A DNA stretch of 64,000 bases from Congeria kusceri (lineage: Eukaryota > Mollusca > Bivalvia > Myida > Dreissenidae). The stretch is from positions 12,994,023-13,058,022 of the forward strand of contig CM051029.1 in NCBI GenBank assembly GCA_027627225.1, given 5' to 3'. Under the pieces are notes generated by a model. That model was not told the DNA's origin. It saw only the letters and a program-made list of their open reading frames with translations, and did not search any database. Of the stretch, positions 19,851 through 31,276 are shown one piece after another; position 1 is the first letter of the stretch, and each line of letters begins with the position of its first letter. A program made the translations under genes and the position numbers.

Positions 19851-22531
19851 ATATAATATTTTATAGAATTACTTATTCATTTTCTTTTTCGCGTGTATTA
19901 CTACTATTTGTTGCATTTTATGAATTATAAGAAATTAAGTAGTATGTACCTGAATGCACTGTAATGTTGTCTACAAAAGCAATGTTAGTAAAAGTAACAT
20001 TTAACTCAATAGATATAGTTGTTTTTCTTAATATCACAATATCAGAACTATGTGGATGCAAACAGATGCCATTTCAAATATTAGAAGACGGTGCGTGATC
20101 TAATACTTGTTCAGAATAAAATGAGACTACTTCACACCAACGTTGTCGTTTGAATCACCCATACGCCTGCACTTGTTTCAACTTTCAACTGATAATCAAG
20201 AAGTGCCAAAATTTCCAGTAGAAATGATGTAAATAATCAAAACGCCGACAGCATAGAAAGACTGTTGGCGAAACATGTTAACTATGAGTGCACTGTTGCT
20301 AAAAATGAAACATTTGTTTGAATAAAGTTCAATAGCCCACCTTTAAACTTGATAATATGGCTTCTTATTATATACAAATGTATATCATCCAGTCAGCTAT
20401 AGACATTCGTGCCACGTGACCGTCCCAATATTTGACCAACATACGGCCTCAGGCCAAAACGGCTGTCTTCAGCCCAATTTACAAGGTCAATATGAATTCA
20501 ACTAATTCATGACAAGTTTATTAATTAACATTATATCATGCAGCATCGTTCAGTTTTAATAGTACAAGTATTAAAACTAGTATTTCGATACAGATAGAAA
20601 TAGAATACAGCATCTTTCAGTTTTACAAGGCCAGCAGTAATAACAATGTTTTTATTCTTGTAACTGCCTATTGTTAAATATAACGACCAAACAGTACATA
20701 AAAAGTACTTGCTAAAAAAATAACCAGTTCGCGTTTTTAAAATAATGCATACAATGATAGCACAAAAATGGCGCAAACAATGCCAAAATATGATCTCGTA
20801 TAAGGCCGAGCTAATCCTGAATCCTGATTTGCCAAATCTCGTATTAGCCGCGTTTTTCCATATTGGCATTGGCCGAGTTTTGAAATTTATTGGCGAGGTT
20901 TACATTGTATCAAGCGAACAAAGTGACCAGATTCTCATTTAATATTGTAAAGTTAATTAATAATGCAACGAAACATGGTTTAATTAACTGTTTATAACGT
21001 TACCCGTACATAAATAAGGCCTGCAAGTTGCAAAGCCTACACACAATTCTGGAGTCTTGTGAAAACTGGTTTTCGTCATCACTATCCATTTTGTTTACAT
21101 TTACATCGTTATTCCATGTCTGAATATCGATGAACACTTTCAATCAACTGTATAATATTCCATTCGACAACTTTAATCAGTGTGTAATTCTGATTTCAAC
21201 TAACGCGCTACTGAGAATCTATTACATTGTATTTTTAAAAACACTTGCATGAAGCCCCTGAATCAAATTAACAGTCTTGCATTATTTGCATGAAGATTAG
21301 TTTTCGTCTAGAAATTATTATTTTTGAAAGCGTATACAAGCTAAAATCGTGCATTCAATTCTGCTCAATTACGAAACAGAGCGAGAAGCCTGGTTTAGCA
21401 CACTGCAAATAGAGTAAGCGACCTGTTCCAATTACCGGTTCAACAGAAGTGACTCATTCAATAATAAATATCTTGCAGTGTTGCAGGCTAGCAGCCGATG
21501 TCAAGTGTGCTACAATACTTGCAACAAGCATCCAGAAAACTTGGTCATATACAAGAACATTAATACCGAATAGGGAATTAATTTTTATCATCTAGCCGTG
21601 CATGTTAATATGAATTACGGTTGTGTAATGTGGAATTATTTAGAATTACATTTTTCCCTCAACTAGCTTTACTCCTGAAGTTGTTATTGAATTTATAAAT
21701 AGAGGTTATATCTTTCTATAAATAGACTATGGCGGACGCATCAGAATCGGAGATACTAAACCTTAAGCTGCTTTTGTTGATAAATACCCCTGGCTATTTT
21801 TGTGGAAAGTAGGTTGTAAGCATAGCTTCCGCGAATCAGTAAACGCCACATGCATTTTAATCTTAGTGAATATGTATACAGGCAATTGTAATAATACTGT
21901 TTTGTGTGATTGTATTTATTATTGTTAACAGACGGATGTATGAACAACACAGATCCGAAGTATGGTGATACTCTTTATTTACTTTCCGTAGCATTCAGCG
22001 TCACATACAACACTATCTCTAATACCAAGATACATTCAGTTATAAACCACGCCACGCATACAGAGGTAATATTGTACTACAGGGGTGTACTTGCTTACTA
22101 CAACCTCCTTTACCTTTAGATTAGAACTCATTAATTAACAATAGAAAAATATTCTGTGTTAATACTTACTTGATCATAGTTTGAACAACATAAGCAAGAT
22201 TTCAACATAAGAAAGATTTTCTGCTACAAGTCTATCATTCGGACACTAGGTTAATCTTCCCATTAATTTATTCTCTTTCGCAAATATAATGTCCTGTTAT
22301 CACCAAGTTCTAGCTTCTCGGGTCTGGTAAACATCACATAGTCACTTGAGAAGAACTTTTTCACATTGCTGAGTGATCATTGTCAACTATAATTGATATT
22401 ATGTGATTAACAAAACACGTATTTCAACCAACCATCTGAATATGAGAATTGTTATCAAAATATCGCTGTATTGGTTCTAGAGTGAGAAACACTGTTGACA
22501 TGAGTATTATATTTCACGAATTCTTCCCACG
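19851..22531. other. mostly unannotated AT-rich stretch
   Basis: No complete gene. One candidate first coding exon is listed at 21729-21808. The plus-strand frame at 20745-20942 is slightly richer in non-AT codons (contains NPDLPNLVLAAFFHIGIGRV), but no family is recognised and no splice context was clear. Confidence 0.35.
21729..21808 (+). CDS. possible first coding exon
   Basis: ATGG in a good translation-start context (A at -3, G at +4) opens MADASESEILNLKLLLL and continues to GTGGAAA followed by a donor-like GTAGGTTG; without splicing, the frame stops at the TAG of that donor. An acidic MADASESE-type start is common for real proteins, but nothing downstream confirms a gene. Low confidence. 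Confidence 0.15.
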
Positions 22532-22745
22532 AGAAAAATATAGATATAAATATTTCTCGAAGTAGAAATATTAGTATATAAGCACAAATTGTCAATAATC
22601 ATACACAACGTATATCCACTGTGTTTACTGATTGTACTGAAAAATATAGATATAAATATTTCTCGAAGTAGAAATATTAGTATATAAGCACAAATTGTCA
22701 ATAATCATACACAACGTATATCCACTGTGTTTACTGATTGTATAA
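22532..22745. repeat. 107-bp tandem duplication, nearly identical copies
   Basis: GAAAAATATAGATATAAATA begins at 22532 and 22639. Both copies run through CTCGAAGTAGAAATATTAG, ATCATACACAACG and CCACTGTGTTTACTGATTGT with essentially no differences. It lies just downstream (in minus-strand sense) of the gypsy remnant and could be part of its LTR or untranslated region. Confidence 0.92.
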
Positions 22746-22852
22746 GAGCATTATTATGGCTCTTCACTAAAACACACATGATGTATTATTTTTCACTTAA
22801 ATACACAATATAATTATCTGTCACTCATCATATAAACGCTTAGGCGGACGTC

Positions 22853-23277
22853 TCATTCTATGCGGACGTTGGTTTGGTTGTTGTTGTTTATCTGTCGGAC
22901 GTTGTTGTTTATCTGGTTGACTTGTATGTCTTTTTTCTGAACCTGAGTCTGCGGGTTGAACACCATTTTCAACTTCGATACGTCACGGTATACGTGTTTT
23001 CCCTTGTGTAAAACTGTCAACATTGAACCTTTCCTTGCTATTACAATTCCAGGTACCGGATCTAACGTAGTTTCGAATTTGTTTTTCTGTTCTCGTTTTA
23101 GCAAAACTCGATCTCCAACATGAAGTTTACTTGGCTGTGTACGTCGCCTTTTGTCTGCATATAGTTTGTTTCTTGTCTTAGCACGACTATCCTTATCACG
23201 AATTTCGCAGTCATCATTTTGAACTTGCGGTTTTGGTAATTTTGCTTTCAATTGGCGATTGAACATGAGAAAAGCAT
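22853..23277 (-). pseudogene. Ty3/gypsy-type Pol remnant: integrase C-terminus
   Basis: The minus-strand frame reads HAFLMFNRQLKAKLP, then a charged linker, then LHVGDRVLLKREQKNKFE, GIVIARKGSMLTV and a short Gln/Asn-rich tail to the stop at 22853. This matches the end of gypsy-class integrases: the (P)A.L.F.R....LP block, the K.....VGD.VLLK motif of the GPY/F-like module, and the D..P..V....G..V stretch. Only about 140 residues survive. The catalytic core, RNase H and reverse transcriptase are absent: upstream (higher coordinates) the frame passes directly into tandem-core repeat at about 23278. LTRs were not identified. Confidence 0.75.
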
Positions 23278-24560
23278 GCTTATATTCGACTTCACCGGTG
23301 CGTTCATAGACAAACTGTCCATGATTGGTGAGGATTGGATAAAAAAAGAGTCTCTATCCTGAATAATGTCCATTTTTGTATATTTTTTCACAAACAAAGG
23401 GCAATAAACTGGTGTTTCTGGTCCGATTTTGCTTATATTGGACGTCACCTTTAATATTATGGTCATAGACAAACCCTGCAAGATTGGTGAAGATTGGATG
23501 AAAAAATCTGAATAATGACCATTTTTGCATATTTGTTTTCACAAAAGGCAATTACTCCGGTGTTTATGACCCCATCTTGCTTATATTCGTATTCAACTGT
23601 AATCTAAAGGTAATAGACACACTGTGCAAGATTGGTGAAGATTGGATGAAAAATGAAGTCTCTATTCTGAATAATGCTCATTTTTCTATATTTTTTTTCA
23701 CTAAAAGGGTAATAATAAATCCAGTGAAACAGAAAATACCATAAAAGCGGAAAGTGCCGTCCCGGTTTCAGGCTGCACAGGTTTTCTGGGATGACACTGT
23801 ACGCACATGCATTAAGCCCGGTTTTCCCACGACACGGCTCATGTTTCACTGTCGTGATCAGTGATTTAAATTCACAGAAGGGATTAAACAAATGGCAGTA
23901 ACTCTGGTGTTTCTGGCTCTATGTTGCTTATATTCAACTTAACCTGTAATCTTAGGGCCATAGCAACTGTTCAAGATCAATGACAACTGGATGAACAATA
24001 AAGTCTCTATCCCGAATAATGTCCATTTTTGCTCATTTTTTCACAAACAAAGGGCAATAACTCTGGTGTTTCTCGTCAGATCTTGGTAAAAATTGGACGA
24101 TAAATGAAGCCTCTATCCTGAATAATGTCCATTTTTGTATAATTTTCCAAAAACAAAGGGCAATACCTCCGGTGTGTCTGGCTCTATCTTGCTTAAATTC
24201 AATTTGACTTGTAATCTTATGTCCACAGACAAACTGTGCAAGATTGATGAAAACTGGGCAATATCTCCGGTGTTTGAAACACGATCTGGCCGATTTATTT
24301 GGCGTCTGCTGAGATCTGATGGTCATTCACAAACTGTGAAAGTTTGGTTAAGATTGAATGGCAAATAAAGTCTATATGTTGGAAAAAGACATTTTTGCAC
24401 TTTTTGGCATGAAAAAGGGGCAATAACTCTAGTGTTATTGGTGTGATTAGGCTCAATAACAATCCCGTCCAAGATTGTATGGTCATACACAACTGTGCAA
24501 TATTGGCAAAGATTGGATAAAAAGTGAAGTCTCTATCGTGAGAACAAAGCAAATTGTTGA
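23278..24560. repeat. degenerate tandem-core repeat, period about 150-190 bp
   Basis: The block GGGCAATAACTCTGGTGTTTCTGG recurs in varying form near 23399, 23549, 23707, 23893, 24051, 24159, 24259 and 24419 (given here as a phrase, not one continuous copy). Between them are GCTTATATTCGACTTCA, GTCATAGACAAACTG, CAAGATTGGTGAAGATTGG and CCTGAATAATGTCCATTTTTG. The end has the GACGGCACACGGAAGACGGAC phrase. This type of tandem core is known from bivalve pearl/HINE (Helitron-related) elements; family assignment is inference. Related text lies at 27080-27365. Confidence 0.8.
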
Positions 24561-25639
24561 CGGCACACGGAAGACGGACTAGTGTTTTGAAACGTACGGC
24601 CGGGTACCAGACTATGATTGTTAGTGATTTGAATCCTATTGAGTCAAAATTACGCATGTTCTCGATTTTCCATACTACAGTTTAAAACTGATACATTGCA
24701 GTAACTGGTTGTCAAATAAACTTCGGTATCTGCATTATCTTCATCACTTTAACATGGAGATTGTGAATAGCGAAAAATAGGGGTATCATTATTTGACATG
24801 GTTTTTTTTTAGAAACTGTAATTGTAATAAATAACATCAGATACACATTAAATTACACATGCCATACATTATCTTAAATAAAAGAGCCCTTTCAGGTTTT
24901 GATTTACTAACTGGTAGCCTGCAAGGAAAAGGAGTAGTCTTCAGCGGTTTTCGGTTATTTCGTTAACACAGCCATTTTGTAACCATTCATTGTCGGTTAT
25001 TTCGTAACCATGTCGATCAATTCGTTACCACTTTGTTGTGCGTGTCTTACTGATAATATAATCAAAACAATAGGTATGAAATAATGCTTTGAATCGAGTA
25101 AATTTGAACATACGTAACATTTTAAATGTTTGGTTATGCCAAACAGTCAATCTAATTAAAATCATCTCCAGTCTGACGCTACTATATTATCAGCTGACTG
25201 GATCTGATGACTTCGCATTAGGGATCACGTTCAGATGACCTTTTTATGAGCCAATCAAACTGTTGCCTTCAAAATAATGCGGTATAACTTCATATATAAA
25301 CCACAAATACTATGCACGAAATTAACGTGAACTTTGGATGTTTAGTCGCCTTAGGTACAACTATATCCATTATTTTCCCCGTGAAAATTAACTGTTAATG
25401 ATTTTTTCTCGAGAATCAGCTGGAAATGCATCACTTTTCAAAAGCTGTGGCCAAACATTGCTGTGCAAAAGGCAAGTTCATTGGACGCAGCAGGACTGAT
25501 GTTTTATTGTTCGGAAGGTCATGTGAACGTGACCTGTTATACGATGTCTTCAGATCCTAACAATGTTAGGCTTTGAGTTTAGTAAGATTGGCCGAACAGT
25601 CTTAAAACGCCATTGTGACATCATCGTTAGAAAAGCCGG
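24561..25639. other. no gene recognised
   Basis: AT-rich sequence. A short motif GGTTATTTCGTTAACA / GGTTATTTCGTAACCA / AATTCGTTACCA recurs near 24953, 24994 and 25018. Nothing further. Confidence 0.4.
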
Positions 25640-26200
25640 GTGTTGAACAGAACAAAACAGAACGTTTATTGATATAACATGTACAATTACAGTTCATCGT
25701 TACATATACAAAATTATCATAAATTAGCCTATGCATGGCAATGCGAAAGAGAACATTATACAATATTTATAGTTGTTTCAGGTCATCAAATACATTGTGC
25801 CTATTTAAAGCAACAAGTCTCGTCGTCGTCTATAATTAGTGTTGCATGACATTTTTAAAATATTTGCTTGTCTGCCAGAATACATTTTTAACATATGCGA
25901 TGAGAGTCTTAGTTTTGATAAAAAAATAATTAACTTACAGATTTAAACTTTGTCTAAATAATCTGCTAATTCAAATCGTGTTAAGCTCTTTATATAATGT
26001 CAGTGAACTCTTTACATTTACATCATGTTTCTTTAAACTATGTACATGTCAATTAGTCTGGTTTTAAAAATGGGTATGTTGGACCGTATAAATACATTAA
26101 TATTAACTGATTCTGGATATATCCATACATCATAAAGGCCAGTATTATGAAGCCAGGCTAGCACCCTTGATAACCAATCATAATATTTTCTGCATCATAT
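25640..26200 (-). pseudogene. decayed C-terminal end of a non-LTR retrotransposon
   Basis: In minus-strand translation, fragments appear in the order and spacing of a LINE C-terminal region: VLAWLHNTGLYDVWIYPESV and the following VNINVFI (near 26160-26090), then VKSSLTLYKELN (near 26020), FELADYLDKV, KLRLSSHMLKMYSGRQ (near 25900). A stop follows RRRRDLLL, then a tail with AATAAA and CGTTCTGTTTTGTTCTGTTC (plus strand GAACAGAACAAAACAGAACG near 25648-25667). The G(F/Y).DVW..P.SVN and KLR.SSH.L....GR blocks are characteristic of bivalve LINEs of the CR1/L2/Jockey group. Internal stops and at least two frame changes show the copy is dead, and the usual CCHC zinc-binding segment is missing. Confidence 0.6.
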
Positions 26201-26571
26201 CGCATATATATTGAACACACATAAACACAAGTGGTTATTGTAAAATCGTTTTACTTTGCAAAATGGACCAATTAATTTTAGTAGATTCATAAGTCAAACT
26301 TATGCAACAAACACTTCGTTCAGTCAAATCTATTTAAATGCTAAAAAGTTATATGCATTCAAACTTAACAAAAGTTTCTTTTTTAATTCGTTATAACAAC
26401 ATGCAATTTGTTTTGTTTAACAGTGTATAGCTTTATACAATATTTTTAAATTCTTACATAACGAGTTATATACGTATAAAGGGAAGCGTCCAAGCTCACC
26501 ATCAGTTTAATCCCTAGTTTTTTAACAAATCTTCTATGAACTATTTTAATATACTCAGCTTTCGAAACTAG
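26201..26571. other. no gene recognised
   Basis: AT-rich. It may include more decayed sequence of the LINE at 25640-26200, but no frame is convincing. Confidence 0.3.
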
Positions 26572-27365
26572 AGGGCCGTGATGGCGCAAAGCGCTCACCT
26601 GAGAACTGGTACAGATAAAGACCATACTGTTATGACAGGTTTGAAAATTAAGTTATCTGAACAATACGAAGAGGGGGATAGTATCAATTTTGATTTTAAA
26701 CATCGGTTAGTGCAATGAGCTAACTGAAGTACGAGTTGGGTAGTAGATGTGCAATTTTTTTGCCAATGGTTCTCAAATCATTATCTTCGATATTCTTACC
26801 TGACACTTTTTCATTAAGTCATGGAAAATGCAGAGACAGTAGATTTTGATGTCTTTTTTGCAAACAGTTTTGGAGAACTAGTTGCAATGCGATAATTGCG
26901 ATGGCTGTGCTATAAGGTCAAGTTTTGCTTTTTCTTTCATAATTTTCTGTCCAATTATGATAAATGATGTTAATGCAGGCTCTTAAGACATCAATGTTGC
27001 ATGTCCAAATAACTGCATGCAAGTCTTGCAACTATTGGAAATCAAATTGCATTTATCAATTTTTATGGTCATGCGCAAATGTGCAAGTTTGGTCAACATT
27101 GAATCACTATATTCGACTTCACCTTTAATCTTACGGTCATAGACATATTGTACAATATTGGTGAAGATTGGATAAAAAATGAAGTATCTATCCTGAATAA
27201 TGTCCATTTTTGCATATTTTTTTCACAACAAAGGGCAATAACTCTGGTGTTTCTGGTCCGATCTTGCTTATATTCGACTTCAACTGTAATCTCATGGTAA
27301 TAGACAAACTGTGCAAGATTGGTGATTGGTGAAGATTGGATGAAAAAGATTCTGCGTTTGATAAA
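26572..27365. repeat. bivalve-type repeat with a palindromic head and tandem-core copies
   Basis: Opens with AGAGGGCCGTGATGGCGC and AAGCGCTCACCTGAG, a head phrase common in bivalve interspersed repeats. From about 27080 it passes into the same core as 23278-24560 (TATTCGACTTCACC, GTGAAGATTGG, CTGAATAATGTCCATTTTTG, GGGCAATAACTCTGGTG at 27234). It probably represents one composite element; the ends are uncertain. Confidence 0.55.
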
Positions 27366-27812
27366 CACACATGCGCCCGGTTGGTGTTGGGTAGCCAATT
27401 TCTTAGTCCAAATTAGATCAAGGTCAAGGTCAAAGCAAGGTTGGGTGATATGGGTGGATTGGGAACGGTCATACGTAAAACCTGAGTAAATATCCAAGTG
27501 TTGTAGTAAGCGGTGTTGGTGCTAGACGAAACGGTAAAATCTAGTTAACCAAGAAATGGCACTTTTGAATCAGTATAAGTCCAAATTAGTTCAATATCAA
27601 GGTCAAAGTAAAGTTGGGTAATATGAGTGGATTGGGGATGGACATAAGCAACAACTGTGTAAGTGTCAAAGTGTTGTAGCGAGCGGTGTTGGTGCTAGAC
27701 GAAACGGTAAAATCTAGTTAACCAAGAAACAGCCCATTTGAATTATTCTAAGTGAAATTAGGTCAAGGTTAAGGTCAAAGTAAGGTTGGGTAATATGGGT
27801 GCATTGGGAACG
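27366..27812. repeat. tandem repeat, period about 173 bp, about 2.6 copies
   Basis: GGTGTTGGTGCTAGACGAAA occurs near 27513 and 27686, each followed by CGGTAAAATCTAGTTAACCA. Each unit also has AAGGTCAAGGTCAAAG-like and GGTTGGGTAATATGGGTG-like blocks. It directly abuts the outer edge of the left palindrome arm. Confidence 0.88.
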
Positions 27813-29685
27813 ATAAATGCAGTCAGTAAGATTTGAGTGATAATCCAATTATTTCAAATGATACGAGGCAGCAAACTGTTACAGCAGCTTGGTGCAAATA
27901 CTCTCGCGTTCAATACATCAGAATTAGGGGAGGTCGAATAAAGAAAGGTTGTTAGTAAAATGTAATTAGCAAGCATACATGTATGTTGCAATGTATTTAT
28001 AATGCTAGCAATATTACTTCTCAAAAGTAACCATCATATAGGTAGTTTTAAATATTTGCTTTTTAATATTGTAGTAAAGTATAGGGCACATTTATTTTTG
28101 GAAAACAATACGTATATGCATTTGGTTTGTTCTAAAGTGTGTTCTATGCTCTATATTGTAGTATATGCATGATCTATAATTGAGCCACAATTGCCTATTT
28201 GATAGATGTAATTGCATGTTTCAATGCGGGTTTCTTAAATGAGTGAAATAATATGTATCTGAGTAAGTATAAGAGTGCTCTTCTAAAAAGTCAGTGTAGC
28301 TTTCATGCGAAAGGGCGTTTACGTTTTGTTTCAATATATTATGATGTCTTCGATAGCGTAATATGCATGCATTTATTATATTAAAACGGATTTCATCGTT
28401 TTGTATTTCAAGTATTGCGTTACTTTCGCGTGCCTCATGTTGAAGGCATAACAGGATGCTTTAACCCACATCTAGGGACAAATTAAATGTTAAGTATTCA
28501 TATTAAACATGCACTTAATTTAGTTTGATAATACATGTAAATAACCGTAATCTGACGGCATAATGTTATACTTTAATGCTTAATTTTATTTATTCTATGG
28601 TATCTTATTATTTAACTGCATCAGACTTAAACTTTTTTCCATATTTTTTATATCAGACCCTGAAACAACATTAATGGAAAGTCAGACCGGATCAGTTGTT
28701 CTAAAACAGTTGCAGGATATCGGACTAATTAGTTATTACATGTCATATTCATCTGTGACGTTTTATCATTGTTCTTATAGTTGTAATAGCTATATATTCA
28801 CTCTAACGGTAGTAATGGTTGTTATTAATAATAGAATAACTTACTGAACATGTGTGTTGCTATGTATTTATGATGCTAGCAATATTAAACTAACAATGTT
28901 ACATGTAGTCATTATTTACTCCTAAAATTGATGACCGTTAACTTTATTAAATATTTTAGTCCACCTACAGGTTAACAAAGATTTAAACAATATGCAAGTG
29001 TGTTTTTTAATGCATTTAAGAAGAGTGCAATATACAATGCGATAAATGCAGCAAAAAAAATGTGCATACACATGTGTCAATGCATCCTAAAACTAAAACA
29101 GTCTTAAAAAATAGGGGTCACCGGCCTTGTTCCCGAAATATTGGGGTTTACATACGTCTAAGCCCTTTTTTCAGTTTATGTGACTTGCAATGTTCATTTA
29201 TATAAAGCGTTCATATTCAAACAAGGACAGAGATTTTTAAATGCATCTTTGTTTCAATCTTTCGTTTGGCAATATACAAGTGCACTTTAATGATAAAACG
29301 CGCTTTATCTGTAGTTAACATTTAAAAATGACTTTTAATGTACACTTTATGAGGTTAATTATGCATTTAATATGCCTTTGAAAACATCAATTAATTATCA
29401 AATATTCGAATATCTTTTGTTCCAAACGACAGATTTTGTTTAAATTTCCATATACATGTGTCATTGTATACTGTAACTAAAACAGTGTTAAAAAATAGGT
29501 GTCACCGGCCTTTGTCCGGAAATATTGGGTTTTGAATACGGTACCTGTCGAAACAACTTTTTCAGTTTGGATTTTTTTATCAATGTACATGTAGGAGAGC
29601 TTTTTTTCAAACAAGGTTATGGTTCTTTCAACTGATGTCTTATTTGGCAATATACAAGTGTATTTTGATAATAAAAAAAGCTTTA

Positions 29686-31276
29686 GTTTAAACATATTTT
29701 ATTTCTTGAACACATATATAAGTGTACAGTAAATATACAGTTACACATGAATCACGAGTTCAGAAAATGGATCAGAACGGAAGATAAAATCTTATATGGT
29801 TCTTCTCCATGTGCATGCACGTATGTAACATTACTATTAGTGGCAGTGATGTGTTAGAATATATATACATGTATTGAAATTGATTATTAGACAGAGATAT
29901 AGGATACTACATGTTGCTGGAAAAAAAAACGCTTAGAGAGTGGGGTGGAGGGAGGATTCGACAGGGAAGAGGTTGGAACATCAGAAAGAGAAGGCATGAG
30001 AGAAAAAGGCTCGAGTAAAAAGGAACAGTTTGACATGAAGTAAGTTTTCCGCAGTGACAGAGACCTAGGTTTCAAATCGTTTACTAGATTTAATGTACAA
30101 ATGAACTGCGTCAAAGATACGGGTGTTTTTATCATAGTCAATGTGTTCATCTCCATATAAGATAGTGTTAAGCGTTGGGAATGTCAGTGGAGATATTGAA
30201 TTGACAAGAACTTCTCGTTGTTGCCTAAATAAGTTACATTCCAAGAAATAATGGAAAGCTGATTCGACTGCACCACAGGCACATAGGGGTGATTGAACAA
30301 TATTGCATATATGAAGATGTTGATTTAATGAGCTGCAATTAGTTCTGAGTCTGGAATGGAGCATTTGTTGTCGTCTTTCACCATAGTAATATAATAAATT
30401 AGGTTTAGTATTCTCATTAACGTTAGCAAGCTTCAGTTTAAAGATGCTAAGTGAATCAGCGTTACGTATTTCTAGAGGAAGGTTATTCCATTCCATAATT
30501 GTTGAGGGTACAAATGAATTTGAATATGTAGTTGTGCGGGTTGTCACATTTCTAATATTTGCACCATTTCGCAAGGGATAAGGGTTGTTAAATCCGACGG
30601 TATCAGGTATTATAGATTTAAGATATGTTGGCGTTAGATTTGTGGTAATTTTATACATGAGAGTGAGTTTATGTTTTTGGCGCCGCATATGTAGTGTTTC
30701 CCACCCAACCTCTTTGTATAATTCATTGATCGAGACCAGTTTGGTGCAACCCGATACAATTCGTGCAGCTTCAGTTTGAATTTTTTCTAAATCATCTTTT
30801 TCAAATTGACAGCAATTATCAAATACCACATCTGAGTATTCGATAATAGGTCTTATGAACGAGAAGTATATAATTTCCAGAACTTTTCTATCAAGAGTAT
30901 GTTTAAGACGACGCATTATGTTCAATCGTGTCCATGCTTTGTCTTTAATATATAAAATGTGTTCGTGCCAGGAACAGTCATGAGCTAAATGGACTCCTAA
31001 ATGTTTATGAACATCGACTTCTGGAATGGGTACGTTTTGCATTGTTAGGGTTGGGTGTATTGGTCTGGTTTGCTTTCTTGATATTATTAAAGATTCTGAC
31101 TTTGCAGGATTAAAATTTACCAACCATTGTTCAGCCCACGTATTTATTTGATCAATATCGGCTTGCATTATTGATGCTGTCTGTTCAGGAGAATTTACTA
31201 TCATATAGAGACTTGTATCGTCTGCAAACAAGTTTACGCACGAGCGAATGTTCGTGACAATATCATTTATATAAAT
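29686..31276 (-). mobile_element. 5'-truncated Jockey/CR1-type LINE with 14-bp target duplication
   Basis: The perfect direct repeat TAAAAAAAGCTTTA occurs at 29672-29685 and 31277-31290, exactly at the edges. The neighbouring 375-bp repeat copies lack the insert. The 3' end (low coordinates) has AAATAAAATATG near 29691-29703 in minus-strand sense. The element begins inside the reverse transcriptase, the usual result of incomplete reverse transcription. Confidence 0.85.
30065..31276 (-). CDS. reverse transcriptase C-terminal part of a truncated LINE
   Basis: 404 codons open to the stop at 30065; there is no native start. The frame enters at IYINDIVTNIRSCVNLFADD, so it holds the Y.NDI block and the catalytic FADDTSLY (near 31228), followed by WLVNFNPAKSESL (the NP.K.. 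block) and HKHLGVHL. A thumb region follows (RPIIEYSDVVFD, QTEAARIVSGCT), then the C-terminal domain with EWNNLPLEIRNA and SAFHYFLECNLF. This order is typical of Jockey/CR1/L2-group elements. Endonuclease and the first RT blocks are missing, so it cannot move by itself. That the remaining frame is intact suggests a fairly recent insertion. Confidence 0.9.
   Translation of the reverse strand: MYINDIVTNIRSCVNLFADDTSLYMIVNSPEQTASIMQADIDQINTWAEQWLVNFNPAKSESLIISRKQTRPIHPTLTMQNVPIPEVDVHKHLGVHLAHDCSWHEHILYIKDKAWTRLNIMRRLKHTLDRKVLEIIYFSFIRPIIEYSDVVFDNCCQFEKDDLEKIQTEAARIVSGCTKLVSINELYKEVGWETLHMRRQKHKLTLMYKITTNLTPTYLKSIIPDTVGFNNPYPLRNGANIRNVTTRTTTYSNSFVPSTIMEWNNLPLEIRNADSLSIFKLKLANVNENTKPNLLYYYGERRQQMLHSRLRTNCSSLNQHLHICNIVQSPLCACGAVESAFHYFLECNLFRQQREVLVNSISPLTFPTLNTILYGDEHIDYDKNTRIFDAVHLYIKSSKRFET

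Noticed and set aside
22744..22852. A 3' LTR of the gypsy remnant
   Set aside because: No TG...CA ends, primer site or second LTR could be identified.
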